Shown: piece by piece, positions 1-9,335 of the stretch
How the letters are laid out: every line of letters begins with the position of its first letter
Numbering within the stretch: position 1 is the first letter of the stretch
DNA from: Natrinema salinisoli
Lineage (GTDB): Archaea > Halobacteriota > Halobacteria > Halobacteriales > Natrialbaceae
Reading direction: 5' to 3'
Assembly (NCBI RefSeq): GCF_020405205.1
Contig: NZ_CP084469.1
Coordinates: forward strand, 124,001 to 188,000
Length of the DNA stretch: 64,000 nucleotides
The notes under the pieces: model-generated
Database searches by the model: none
What the model was told of the DNA's origin: nothing
Seen by the model: only the letters and a program-made list of their open reading frames with translations
Translations under genes and position numbers: made by a program

Positions 1-3000
1 TTATTCCACGATCTCGCATTCAACAACGGTGAGGGATTTGGGAAAACCGCGATTGTCTATCCGCGGAACGCGTTGCTTGAAGATCAACTTGAGCGCTTCC
101 TCGTCACGTTACATGAGATGAACGAGGAATACGACGCCAACATCTCGATCGGGATTTATAACGGCAATGTTCCGCGGGATAACAGTGATGTTGCGACAAG
201 TTCGCTCGTTGAAGACGGTGAATTCGCGGTTGCACAGTGGACAGGAGGTGAGCATGAAGACGACCCCGTTGCACTAGAGTGGGATGACGACGCGTATGCG
301 CTGACAGCTCCAGATGGTCCCACGTTCGGGGAAGACACACTGAAACTATCGCGTTCTGCTATGCAGCCGGATAATGGAGGAGATGTTCCCGACATTTTAC
401 TTACGACCATCAACTCCTTAGAAAACTTTGCACTCAAACCAAATTACCATATAATCGACGAGTTCCGGACGGTCGTGTTTGATGAGGTTCATCTCTATAA
501 CGGTATCTACGGATCGCACGCTTCACGCATTATCAAAAATACGCGTGAGTCGATCGCACGACGAGTCGATGACGATGTCGGAATGCTGTATATTGGCTCC
601 AGTGCAACGATCGCCCAGCCCAAACAGTTCGGCAGTGATTTGTTCGGAGTAGATTCAGGCAGTACCTCCGTGATCAGGACAAGACCAGAGGATAAACGTG
701 AGACCGACGACACGGAGCACTTCCACTTTGTGACTTCGGCAGAGGAAGTCGGAACGAGTTCCACGTTTATCCAGCAAATCCTGCTGTTTGCGCATGCGCT
801 TCTGGACGAGCGTGATGACCGCGAGCGAAAGAAGGCGCTTGCCTTTATCGACAGTGTGAGTCAGGTCAACCAACGGTATTTCCAGATACGGGATTTCGAA
901 AACGAAGGGCGGTGGCGTCATCACGATACTGATGAGGATGACTGGGATGCGGTCGCCAATGAGACTCCATATAGAGCCGCCAGGCCAACTGAGACACTTC
1001 CTGGACACGAGCTTATCCAAGATGACCTCAATATTGAGCGGACCACATCTGATCTCCGTCTTGGAGCAGACGAGTTCGGGAACACGGACCTAATACTGAG
1101 TACTTCCCTGCTCGAAGTAGGGATTGATATTCCAGCCATCAAGGTGATCAGCCAGTACCGGGCACCGTGGGAGATGTCCCAGTTCGTTCAACGAATCGGT
1201 CGTGCTTCGCGCCAAGAGGGGAATGACGCTCATTTCCTTGTCACATTGGAAAATGAAGGTGGTGATAGAACGCTGTTCCACCGAGCTGATCGGTTCCTTG
1301 AACCAGAAATCACCACCCCCCTGAACGTCGACAACGAGATTCTGATCTGGATTCACGATCAACTCTATCGCGCCTTTGAGATTATCTATCAACTCCGGAG
1401 CCAGCCGGGACTATCCAATAACGAGCAACGGGAAAATTTCCTTGAATCGTTCCTCAACGGTTCAGCTGAAGCCTCGTTCCAAGCATTTCTGCATCTGGTC
1501 CAGAATCCTAACACAATTTTGCAAAATACGTTTCAGCAGCAAGTCCGTGACTTGGACGGACTGGAGACCACAGATGGACTGCGACGGGCGTACCGTGAGT
1601 TGCAAGACATCCAAGACCGAGCCGTCTTCACGGAAATCGCTGGATTTGTCAATGAACCAGCGACACGCTTCACCCTCCAGCTGGAGGGGCGTGATGACCT
1701 CGATGAGTGGATAGATCAGGGATTGCGTACTCTGCGCACAGAAACTGAGGACCTGATAGACGATTCAGAGTCGGAAACTGCTGCTGCTGAACAGACGGTC
1801 GATGACATCCGTGATGACCTTGCGGACCTCACTGATCTGCTCACTGAGGATGAAATAGACCGCCGTGACCGGTATGACCGCCTCGACCGAATGCTGTACG
1901 ACATTCAGGGTGATCTGGCGTCTCTCGCGCAATCGTTGGACGGGGTACCCGATTCTTTCCCCTATAACCTGGGATACGGGGAGGCTATGGAGGCGCTGCA
2001 AACAGCTCGTGGAATCCGTAGAGACGATGAACTGCAGCAGCGATCTCAGCGGTGGCGACAGGCATACTACCTCAAGAAGTCCCTACAAGAATTGTACTGC
2101 TTTATCGGTCAGGAGTATGAGCGGGAGGATGCTGAAAACACGGTTTACGGCCATCTGATGGTTCGTGCGTTTAAGGCGTTGCTCCGCGGAGTGTACTTCT
2201 TTGATCGTGCCGTTGCGATGGATGATGTTGGTGAACAACTCCAGCCACCGCATTACGTGCCCACATCGTACTTCGCTGAGGCAGGGGAGACGTTTTCCAT
2301 CGTTCCTGAAGAGGAACACGACGAGGACGAAGAAGAAGACCGTGTCGATATCTTGTATGACCGTCGGTTTGTGAATAATGATGAGGACGGTGATGAAAAT
2401 GACACACAGCGTACAGAAGCACCGCTGACTACGCTTCTCTTTGAATATGCACCATACATGGCGAAATATCTGGCAGACCAATCACTGCAGATGTTTAACC
2501 CGCCTGTTCAGGATGCTCCTCCAGAGGAAGAGGCGGATTACTACTTCGATGTTGCCGGTCTCAGTACGGAGCCTGGACAGAACGTGATCACGCCGAACAC
2601 GCTGCCCGTAAAACGCGTCCGGGACTTTTCAGGTGATCGTGCCCAGTCGATCGTCCGGTACTGTACTGAGTCACTCTATGTGGCGCGTGATTTCTGGGAC
2701 ACTGGACCGCATGGAGGGGATACCATGGAATTTGGACAGCTTCATTCGGAGCCTCAGATCTCTACCGCCTTCAACGAGGATGTGCCAACAGAGGATGGGA
2801 TCACTGTCACGTATATGTCCCCGGATGTCCGACTAGACGCTGTTGATCTGACCATCACTCCCGCAGATCCCATGGGCGATCCGACGACTGGGGGCAGCAC
2901 CCCGTTTAATCCGGACCGGGATAACCAAGATGAGGTCTTGATCGAATTCGAACGACCGCTTGGGTTCTCACTCAGAACGCGAGGAGCGGTCTGGGATCTC

Positions 3001-3864
3001 AACGAGTTTATCGATGCGTTCCTCGAAGAAGAAGAATATCAGGTGTTCCGTGACAGATTTGACACCCAGAACCCGGACGGCGATCTGGAGACTGCAATCC
3101 ATTACACCGCTGCCCATCTCTTGTTGGAGATCATCGCAGACGTGAGTGGCGTTAACCAGGCTCAATTATTGTACGGTATCAACCCGGAGAATCGGCAGGT
3201 CGCTGTATTCGAGTACGCTGAAGGTGGACAAGGTATCGTTGATCTCTTTGATGATGTCCGGGACCAGGCGGAGCACGAAAAGCTACTTCGGTCGATCAAC
3301 CGAGTCGCATCTAATCCGCAGCTGATCAACGGTTATCTATGGACCGATCCGGAGTTCGTTTCCGCTGTCCAGAATGACAACTGGGATGCGGTTCGAGGCA
3401 GAATCGAGGACCGTGTCACCGTCGCTGTAGAGACCGTGGTCGACGACGTCGTTGAGATGGTCCGTAATACGGCTGATCGGGTCGGGGAATTTGCCAGAGA
3501 TGCTGGTATCGATCCGGACAACGCGTACGACCTCCGACAAGACGTTGTCCACCGGCAGTTCGTTGACGGAGATCATGAACCGGCTGAGGATCTCATCGAC
3601 GACCATGATCTGGACGTTACTGCTGAAAAGGTGCGGAATCTACTGGAAGAACCCGATGTCGATGGGTGTATCGAAAACCTCCACCAAGCTTACAGTATTG
3701 CTCCAGGAGACCAAAATGACGTACTGAGCTTTGCCGTTCTGGAGCCGCTGTATGAGCATCTGATCACACGGAAAGATGGCGATGAGTGGGGTGAAGACAT
3801 ACTCGACAACGAGGCGATGGCCGGAGCTCGAATCGATGGCACGAACATTTTCCATTCACTCTGA
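1..3864 (+). CDS. DEAD/DEAH-box helicase with DUF1998-like tail (DpdJ/DrmA-DrmB type), 5' truncated by the window
   Basis: The frame is open from base 1 and already reads a helicase motif Ia-like stretch (AIVYPRNALLEDQ) before the first TTG at 73, so the gene starts outside the window and the Walker A motif is not visible. Further motifs are DEVHLY (motif II), SSAT (III), STSLLEVGIDIP (V) and QFVQRIGRASR (VI). A long acidic middle region follows. Near the C-terminus EYAEGGQGIVDLF matches the DUF1998 signature seen in DrmB and DpdJ-like proteins. At least 1287 residues are present. Helicases of this kind act on DNA in DISARM and Dpd defence systems. Its stop overlaps the next gene, a PLD nuclease, which is the helicase-PLD pairing known from both systems. 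The family call is solid. Assignment to Dpd rather than DISARM rests on the nearby DpdA-like gene. Confidence 0.85.
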   Translation, partial: LFHDLAFNNGEGFGKTAIVYPRNALLEDQLERFLVTLHEMNEEYDANISIGIYNGNVPRDNSDVATSSLVEDGEFAVAQWTGGEHEDDPVALEWDDDAYALTAPDGPTFGEDTLKLSRSAMQPDNGGDVPDILLTTINSLENFALKPNYHIIDEFRTVVFDEVHLYNGIYGSHASRIIKNTRESIARRVDDDVGMLYIGSSATIAQPKQFGSDLFGVDSGSTSVIRTRPEDKRETDDTEHFHFVTSAEEVGTSSTFIQQILLFAHALLDERDDRERKKALAFIDSVSQVNQRYFQIRDFENEGRWRHHDTDEDDWDAVANETPYRAARPTETLPGHELIQDDLNIERTTSDLRLGADEFGNTDLILSTSLLEVGIDIPAIKVISQYRAPWEMSQFVQRIGRASRQEGNDAHFLVTLENEGGDRTLFHRADRFLEPEITTPLNVDNEILIWIHDQLYRAFEIIYQLRSQPGLSNNEQRENFLESFLNGSAEASFQAFLHLVQNPNTILQNTFQQQVRDLDGLETTDGLRRAYRELQDIQDRAVFTEIAGFVNEPATRFTLQLEGRDDLDEWIDQGLRTLRTETEDLIDDSESETAAAEQTVDDIRDDLADLTDLLTEDEIDRRDRYDRLDRMLYDIQGDLASLAQSLDGVPDSFPYNLGYGEAMEALQTARGIRRDDELQQRSQRWRQAYYLKKSLQELYCFIGQEYEREDAENTVYGHLMVRAFKALLRGVYFFDRAVAMDDVGEQLQPPHYVPTSYFAEAGETFSIVPEEEHDEDEEEDRVDILYDRRFVNNDEDGDENDTQRTEAPLTTLLFEYAPYMAKYLADQSLQMFNPPVQDAPPEEEADYYFDVAGLSTEPGQNVITPNTLPVKRVRDFSGDRAQSIVRYCTESLYVARDFWDTGPHGGDTMEFGQLHSEPQISTAFNEDVPTEDGITVTYMSPDVRLDAVDLTITPADPMGDPTTGGSTPFNPDRDNQDEVLIEFERPLGFSLRTRGAVWDLNEFIDAFLEEEEYQVFRDRFDTQNPDGDLETAIHYTAAHLLLEIIADVSGVNQAQLLYGINPENRQVAVFEYAEGGQGIVDLFDDVRDQAEHEKLLRSINRVASNPQLINGYLWTDPEFVSAVQNDNWDAVRGRIEDRVTVAVETVVDDVVEMVRNTADRVGEFARDAGIDPDNAYDLRQDVVHRQFVDGDHEPAEDLIDDHDLDVTAEKVRNLLEEPDVDGCIENLHQAYSIAPGDQNDVLSFAVLEPLYEHLITRKDGDEWGEDILDNEAMAGARIDGTNIFHSL

Positions 3865-4291
3865 CCTGATCGCCTCCTTCCTTGGGACGGCGTTCCTGAA
3901 CGCAGAGCGGATCGCGATCGTCTCACCCTGGGTAAGTGACATCACTGTCCAGTTCCCGGAAACTGATCAGCTCTCTGAACGCCAATTGCAGCTATCTGAA
4001 GCAGTGCGGTTCTTTGACGTTGATGTCTGGTTCGTCGTCGATCCCGCACAAGACGATCACAATCGGCTTCGACCTGCTGCATTACTCCCTCGTGTCTCGG
4101 ACGTGGCCTATATCAAAGAGGTTGAAAACCTTCATGCTAAAGCGATCGTGACAGACCAAGTACTGTATCAGGGCTCTGCAAACGTAACGTACCGCGGATT
4201 AAATATCAATATCGAGCTCTGTGATATTCGTGAAAACGAATGCGGGAGTATTAGCGGCTTTCTCGAGGATAGGCTTCAGATTGACCTCTAA
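3836..4291 (+). CDS. Phospholipase D-like nuclease domain protein (DpdK/DrmC type)
   Basis: This 151-residue protein carries one HKD-type motif: HAKAIVTD followed by GSANVTYRG and then a Glu (NIELCD), the pattern HxKx4D...GSxN of PLD-superfamily nucleases. An N-terminal segment (IAIVSPWVSD) fits the first strand of the fold. The ATG at 3836 overlaps the helicase stop by 29 bases, so the two are probably translated together. The reading frame stays open further upstream, but that part lies inside the helicase gene and looks non-coding. Single-motif PLD proteins usually dimerise to form the active site. DrmC in DISARM and DpdK in Dpd islands are the closest functional parallels. Its substrate cannot be read from the sequence. 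Confidence 0.75.
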   Translation: MARTFSIHSDLIASFLGTAFLNAERIAIVSPWVSDITVQFPETDQLSERQLQLSEAVRFFDVDVWFVVDPAQDDHNRLRPAALLPRVSDVAYIKEVENLHAKAIVTDQVLYQGSANVTYRGLNINIELCDIRENECGSISGFLEDRLQIDL

Positions 4292-4388
4292 AACCGACAT
4301 CCGGCTTTTGGCCTCGATCGTGTTTATAAAACCGTGGTTCGTTCGGGAACCCAAACGGCTTAACCAACTGGTCTAATAAACCCACGCT

Positions 4389-5321
4389 ATGGGAAAACGG
4401 CCTGAGATAGGGGCATACGCGGAGGAAGTCGAGGACTTCCACGCGGAACCCGACGATCTTGAAATCTTTGATCCGAATTTGGTCTTAGGGTATTTTCAAC
4501 GCTTAGAACTGATCTTAGAGAAATGTCCTGTGAATATCTATGCGGCCTCGTCTCTTAAACATCCCTGGCCATATCGGTTGCAGAAGGCTGGGGAGTGTGC
4601 TCCGGCATCGTTCTGGCGGAGTCAGCACCGCATCTTGGATTCTAATATCACTGATCCACGGGTCACCAACGAGGATATCCTTGAGGAGGCGATACAGAAG
4701 GACGCGACAGCTGTTGTCGCCAAAGACTACCTGCCATTTCATCTCTATGACCGCAAATTTGACCTGGAAAAGCTGACGGGGGCAGCAAACCATACAGAGG
4801 CAACGACCCAAAGCATCCAGGAGTTTATCGACCTCCATGATCCGGACCGGCACCCACCGGCATATATCCCGCTGCAGCCTCCGTATGTCGATCATATACA
4901 AGATATCAGGGAAATCGTCGTCGACAGTCATCTCGAGGAGAGGTACATGCTTGGCGGGCTCAAAAATGCGAACCCTAAACGACGGATCAGCGAAGCTCAG
5001 GCCCTCCGAGACGAAATCGGTAGCGAGCCGGACCTCCACGGACTGGGCTGGGGGCTCTCGGATGCCCTTGTTGAATCACTCCGGCATAATCCGGACCTGA
5101 TCGAGTCCGTCGATAACAGCGGTCCATCACAGGCCATTCTCAACGGTGGCCTGCTTGACAAGCACTGGCAAAAACAGCCATTTGGACTGGTCGAAGGACA
5201 GATGCGGAACTCGGTCGCAGGGGCATTCGAGTTCGGAATCCTCCTCCAGGCAACGCACCGGCTCACCAAGTACAATACCGAGTTTACCACCAACCAGAAA
5301 AGTATCAGCGACTACCAATAA
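4389..5321 (+). CDS. Divergent TGT-fold (tRNA-guanine transglycosylase-like) protein
   Basis: This 310-residue protein was not assigned by a single strong motif. Its second half reproduces the strand order of the TGT TIM barrel: YMLGGLKNANP, then RISEAQALRDEIG, then LHGLGWG, then ESVDNS. The neighbouring DpdA-like protein has IALGSLVPKKD, then LHVLGIG, then DTFDSTT at equivalent places. The Asp of ESVDNS lies where TGT enzymes have their nucleophile. No zinc-binding CxCxxC cluster is visible, so it lacks the TGT zinc domain. It may be a partner or base-recognition subunit of the DpdA-like enzyme. It may match a haloarchaeal DUF6610 family, but I could not check that. The gene starts 97 bases after the PLD gene and is followed after 8 bases by a DUF6884-type gene. 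Confidence 0.6.
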   Translation: MGKRPEIGAYAEEVEDFHAEPDDLEIFDPNLVLGYFQRLELILEKCPVNIYAASSLKHPWPYRLQKAGECAPASFWRSQHRILDSNITDPRVTNEDILEEAIQKDATAVVAKDYLPFHLYDRKFDLEKLTGAANHTEATTQSIQEFIDLHDPDRHPPAYIPLQPPYVDHIQDIREIVVDSHLEERYMLGGLKNANPKRRISEAQALRDEIGSEPDLHGLGWGLSDALVESLRHNPDLIESVDNSGPSQAILNGGLLDKHWQKQPFGLVEGQMRNSVAGAFEFGILLQATHRLTKYNTEFTTNQKSISDYQ

Positions 5322-5329
5322 AACGGGTC

Positions 5330-5779
5330 ATGACGAAAACCTTGGCGCTTGTGGGCTGTGGAAGCGAAAAACGTGATACGCGGACGGAAGCGAAGTCACT
5401 CTATACCTCCACCTACTTCGCTAAAAAACGGCAGTGGGCCGAAGGATGCGATACCTGGCGTATCCTTTCTGCTGAACACGGGGTAGTTCACCCAGCCACT
5501 GTTTTAGAACCGTACGATACCGCGATGGCCGACCTGAGCAACGAGCAGGCCAACGAATGGGCCACAGATGTCATGGCCGATTTGCGCCCACTGCTCAGTA
5601 GTTTTGACGAAGTTGTCGTCCTCGCTGGCCGTGACTACTTTGACCCAATCAGTGACGAACTTCGCCAAGCAGCACCCACGGTACAGTGGCCGTTCCAAGG
5701 AAAGAGGCTGTTCGAACAGATGGAATGGCTCGAGCAAACCTCACCCCCAGATCAGTCAACACTCGAGTCGTTCGAGTGA
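5330..5779 (+). CDS. DUF6884-type protein (first copy)
   Basis: This 149-residue protein has the features I associate with DUF6884: an N-terminal LVGCGSEKR strand and Cys, AKSLYTSTYF, WRILSAEHGVVHP and EPYDTAM. The conserved Cys, Tyr and SAEHG residues suggest an enzyme-like pocket. DUF6884 genes are commonly found in phages and islands near TGT-like genes, and the motif layout recalls YaaA/DUF328 proteins, the family of DpdC. The gene lies 8 bases after the TGT-fold gene, so the two are likely co-transcribed. Biochemical function is not established. A role in remodelling the 7-deazaguanine base is inference from context. Confidence 0.7.
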   Translation: MTKTLALVGCGSEKRDTRTEAKSLYTSTYFAKKRQWAEGCDTWRILSAEHGVVHPATVLEPYDTAMADLSNEQANEWATDVMADLRPLLSSFDEVVVLAGRDYFDPISDELRQAAPTVQWPFQGKRLFEQMEWLEQTSPPDQSTLESFE

Positions 5780-5977
5780 CACCCCATAGATATCGTTCTC
5801 TTTCTCTCAAAACAAAACCATGAGCGTATATAAGGGACTAGCCGGTTCTGGTTACCGTTGCCTATCCACTTATCTCAGAACCCCAGGTATGACTCCTGTA
5901 TCTGTTGAATTCTCCGGATACACGGCGCAGTAGAGAACGTGGTAAGCTATAAGGTCTCGGGGTCGAAAGAGGAAACC

Positions 5978-6460
5978 ATGTCAATACTGCTGGTACAGTC
6001 ATGCTCAAAGTCTAAAAATCAGCCGGGAGAACCGGTTAAGGCCCTCGAATTATACTCGGGCTATTTCTTCAAAATTATCAAAAAATCGATACGGGACGGC
6101 AAGCTTCAGGATGAAATCGATATTTGCGTTCTCTCGGCCGAACACGGACTAATCGATACAACTGACGAAATCAGCTACTATGATCGACGTATGAACGCAG
6201 ACCGGGCAGCTGAGATCCGGGATGACATCACGATGGAACTGCGATCACGAGTCGATGAGAACGATTATGACCATGTCATCTTCAATCTCGGATCTGCATA
6301 TAGGGGTGCGATCGGAGATTTGTCTGACCTTCCGGCATCAGTCCAGTTTATTGAGGGAGATGGCATCGGATACAAAGGGCACACACTCAAGCAAATTATT
6401 CGGGGCGACTATTCGTCGCTTGAGATGGAGGTGAGGAATGCCACAGCTCAAGCAGACTGA
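5978..6460 (+). CDS. DUF6884-type protein (second copy)
   Basis: This 160-residue protein is a paralogue of the 5330 gene. It shares LVQSCSKSKN at the N-terminus, ALELYSGYFF, CVLSAEHGLIDTTDEI and YYDRRM. The ATG at 5978 is chosen because a TATA-like element (ctataagg, about 5947-5954) lies upstream and the conserved strand begins right after this Met. The stop overlaps the start of the DpdA-like gene by 23 bases, implying coupled translation. Having two diverged copies beside one transglycosylase suggests a heteromer or two sequential steps. That is inference. Confidence 0.7.
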   Translation: MSILLVQSCSKSKNQPGEPVKALELYSGYFFKIIKKSIRDGKLQDEIDICVLSAEHGLIDTTDEISYYDRRMNADRAAEIRDDITMELRSRVDENDYDHVIFNLGSAYRGAIGDLSDLPASVQFIEGDGIGYKGHTLKQIIRGDYSSLEMEVRNATAQAD

Positions 6461-7682
6461 TCAGACTGCCTCGTTCCAAGTCGCTGCGACAGCTGGCGAT
6501 GCCCGTGCCGGGACCCTCACTGTCAACGGTCAGTCACTCGACACTCCAACGTTTTTCCCCGTCCTGAGTTTCTATGGCGGTGGTACGAAATCCAGCGTCT
6601 TCGGCGGCGGCGTTCACAGGACGATAAAGGAGTTCATGCTCGGTAAGGAGGAGATCGGTGGCGGAACGTACGACGAATACTTCCGCGGAACGATGACCTC
6701 TGTTGCATCTCTCACTGACTACGGCATCAACCGGGAACGATTTGACGATTATGTCTCGGACCAAATCAAAGAACGAGAAACGTTTTCCGACTATAACGGC
6801 CTCATCTTCGTTGATTCTGGCGGATACAAATTCTTACATAACGATGGGCTTGACGGGAGTGATTTCGAGATAGAGATCGATCAACGGGAAGCGTTCCGCA
6901 TCCAGAAGCAGCTCGGCGGCGATATCATCGTCAACCTTGATCGGCCGATCGCTCCCAGCGACACGTTCGACGAACGGCAACAGAAGGCTGAACGCACCGC
7001 CGAAAATGCGGTTGAGTTTGCACGTCTTACCCAGGATTATCCAGGAGCCCGGTACCTGACCGTCCATGGATATAACTATTCGATGCTCGACCGGTTCTTC
7101 GACCACGTGCAATCCCAGTTCGGGAATATTGATATTTCTACCCTGTTTGACGGGATCGCTCTCGGCAGCCTTGTCCCGAAGAAAGATGACAAAGCAGCAT
7201 TGATCACCGCGGTCATGGACTGTGTCGAAATCATGGAGGAACGCGGGCTTGCTGATCTTCCACTCCACGTACTGGGCATTGGCAGTGGATCGATCCCGCT
7301 CCTTGTCGCTGCCGGCGCCGACACGTTCGACTCAACGACCTATCTCCTGAACGCTATCAACGAGAAGTATGCCGTGGGTTTGACCGAGCATATTCCGCTG
7401 GACGAAGTCGATTTCACCCAGTGTGACTGTGCCGTGTGCTCGGACCCGATGCTAGTCAACTGGATGCAGGGGAACACTGAATACCAGAAAGATGTTCTCG
7501 GCCCGGTCGCTATGCACAATCTTATCATCCACAGACAGGAGGTGCAAGAACTCCGGCAGCGGATCAAGCAGCACGGCACGGAACCGGTTATCGACTACCT
7601 TGACGAGACCGTGGGCCGGAATGATTCAATCCGCAAACAGACGCATCGCGTTGTCAACGAAGCGCTCGGAGGGTATTTCTAA
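6438..7682 (+). CDS. dpdA: DpdA-like DNA/tRNA guanine transglycosylase (TGT superfamily)
   Basis: This 414-residue protein is a clear TGT-superfamily enzyme. VDSGGYKF around residue 126 corresponds to the DSGGFQ general-base Asp of TGTs. NLDRP lies near 167, LHVLGIGSG at 276-284, and DTFDSTT at 295-301 carries the putative nucleophile Asp298. The zinc site is CDCAVC (329-334) with HNLIIH (360-365). TGTs exchange guanine for a 7-deazaguanine; DpdA homologues do this in DNA using preQ0. Archaea make preQ0 for archaeosine, so the substrate is available. The protein lacks the PUA-bearing extension of archaeosine TGT (TgtA) and sits among defence genes, both of which favour a DNA substrate. The gene symbol is given by similarity; direct DNA modification is inference. 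Confidence 0.8.
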   Translation: MPQLKQTDQTASFQVAATAGDARAGTLTVNGQSLDTPTFFPVLSFYGGGTKSSVFGGGVHRTIKEFMLGKEEIGGGTYDEYFRGTMTSVASLTDYGINRERFDDYVSDQIKERETFSDYNGLIFVDSGGYKFLHNDGLDGSDFEIEIDQREAFRIQKQLGGDIIVNLDRPIAPSDTFDERQQKAERTAENAVEFARLTQDYPGARYLTVHGYNYSMLDRFFDHVQSQFGNIDISTLFDGIALGSLVPKKDDKAALITAVMDCVEIMEERGLADLPLHVLGIGSGSIPLLVAAGADTFDSTTYLLNAINEKYAVGLTEHIPLDEVDFTQCDCAVCSDPMLVNWMQGNTEYQKDVLGPVAMHNLIIHRQEVQELRQRIKQHGTEPVIDYLDETVGRNDSIRKQTHRVVNEALGGYF

Positions 7683-7684
7683 CA

Positions 7685-9250
7685 ATGAAACAACACCCGG
7701 AAGTCAACGAAGTACAGGAGTTTCTTGAGATTGCCAGCGATTTCGAGGATCCCCTCGAGATCATCCGTGAATCACTATCAAATGCGTACGATGCCGGTGC
7801 GACAGAGGTCGTGATAACGATCCGCGACACTGCCGCAGGCTCCGACATCATCATCGAAGACGACGGGCACGGCATGTCCCGGGACGATCTCAAGTCCTTC
7901 TTCGACCTCGGGAACTCCCGGAAGACCGACTCGATCGGCCACAAAGGCCACGGAACAAAAATCTTCTACAAGAGCGACCGTATTGTCGTTGACACCGCGC
8001 ACAACGGCTCAAACTACCACGCGGTCATGGACCAGCCCTGGGAGAAACTTAATGAGAAAACACTACCAGAATACGAGGTCACAGAAACAGAAACCCGCCC
8101 AGGCAATACTGGGACCCGTATCCAAATCAGTGGTTTCCGGTCCGGTGAAGGATTTGATCCAGAATCGCTGACGTACGACAAGATCCACCACTACCTGAAG
8201 TGGAAGACCATTGCCGGATCGACAGCACACTATTTCGACGACGATCAGCGCAAGATGGATATCGTGGTCGACCTCGATGAGGAGATTGACGATTCCCAAG
8301 AGCAGCTTGTCACGACCAACCAGCTTACATTCCCCAGCGAGCAGCTAGAACCAGACAACAGTGATTTCCCCGCCACCCGAATGTGTAAGCACTATCCGGC
8401 GCGTGAAATCGAATTCGAGCATGATGGAGGGACATCAACTGTGGAAATCGTCGGTATGGTTGGCGGTAAAGAGGCCCGCAATGAACTCCCTACCTACGGA
8501 CGGCACTCCGTCCAATTTGGTGTCTGGCTTGCAAAGGACCATATCAAGGTCGAACAGGTCAATGAAGTGCTGTCCCATGACAACGAGTTTATCCACTTCT
8601 TCTTCATCGCCAACTGCCAAGACCTCGAACTCTCGGCAAACCGAGGAAAGGTCCGGAACAAGGCGAGTTCACTGTATAAAGAACTGAAACAGGAACTCAA
8701 ACACTATCTGACGAAGGTGGCAGAAGATCCCTGGTTCAAGGAAGACTATCTAGAAACACGCAAACGCGCACAGCTACGGCGACGCGCACAGTCCCAGACA
8801 ACGTCACTTGAAGAACGACTGGAGTCCATTGATACCAACGACCGGTTCAAGCCGACCAATCGGTCGGAGGTCCTGCTGGCACTCGAACGCTCGAACAACG
8901 AGGCGGACAACAGTATCACCGTAAAAGAGTACAAAGCAGACCATGAGGTCCCGGCAATCCTGCTGGACGATGGCACGCTGCGTCCCAGTCACGTATACGT
9001 CGAACTCACCGAGCATTTCGAAGACGACTATCCGCTCGGTTCAGCCGACACGATTCTGTGCTGGAGCTACGGTGATATCGATATCCTGCGAGAATATGAA
9101 CGGAACGGATACCACGGCGGTGACGTGGAAATCAATCTTCAAGACAACCAAATCATCTACCACCATGAGAACCGTCACACCGTGGACATCATCACGGTCT
9201 CTGACCGGTTGGCCGCACTGGAGCACCAACCACTCCCATCACTGGATTAG
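7685..9250 (+). CDS. GHKL-type ATPase (HSP90/MORC-like), defence-associated
   Basis: This 521-residue protein opens with a Bergerat-fold ATP-binding domain. ESLSNAYDAGA carries the N-box Asn, IEDDGHGMS is the G1 box, and SIGHKGHGTK is the glycine-rich lid. The remainder, about residues 200-521, is acidic and has no recognised domain. Similar GHKL proteins act as conformational switches in MORC, MutL and several antiphage systems. It starts 2 bases after the DpdA-like stop and belongs to the same operon. In this setting it may couple sensing of modification state to the nuclease-like partners. That role is not shown by the sequence. Confidence 0.75.
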   Translation: MKQHPEVNEVQEFLEIASDFEDPLEIIRESLSNAYDAGATEVVITIRDTAAGSDIIIEDDGHGMSRDDLKSFFDLGNSRKTDSIGHKGHGTKIFYKSDRIVVDTAHNGSNYHAVMDQPWEKLNEKTLPEYEVTETETRPGNTGTRIQISGFRSGEGFDPESLTYDKIHHYLKWKTIAGSTAHYFDDDQRKMDIVVDLDEEIDDSQEQLVTTNQLTFPSEQLEPDNSDFPATRMCKHYPAREIEFEHDGGTSTVEIVGMVGGKEARNELPTYGRHSVQFGVWLAKDHIKVEQVNEVLSHDNEFIHFFFIANCQDLELSANRGKVRNKASSLYKELKQELKHYLTKVAEDPWFKEDYLETRKRAQLRRRAQSQTTSLEERLESIDTNDRFKPTNRSEVLLALERSNNEADNSITVKEYKADHEVPAILLDDGTLRPSHVYVELTEHFEDDYPLGSADTILCWSYGDIDILREYERNGYHGGDVEINLQDNQIIYHHENRHTVDIITVSDRLAALEHQPLPSLD

Positions 9251-9335
9251 GACGGTGACCGTTGCCTCTTAGGCAGGGAAATCGGGACTGTCTGCTACCA
9301 CAATATTAACGTGGAGATGACACGGGTGTAGGGAC

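Noticed and set aside
1-4291. Complete DISARM system
   Set aside because: Helicase with DUF1998-like tail and PLD protein fit DISARM, but no separate DrmB and no DrmM methyltransferase is nearby, while a DpdA-like gene is.
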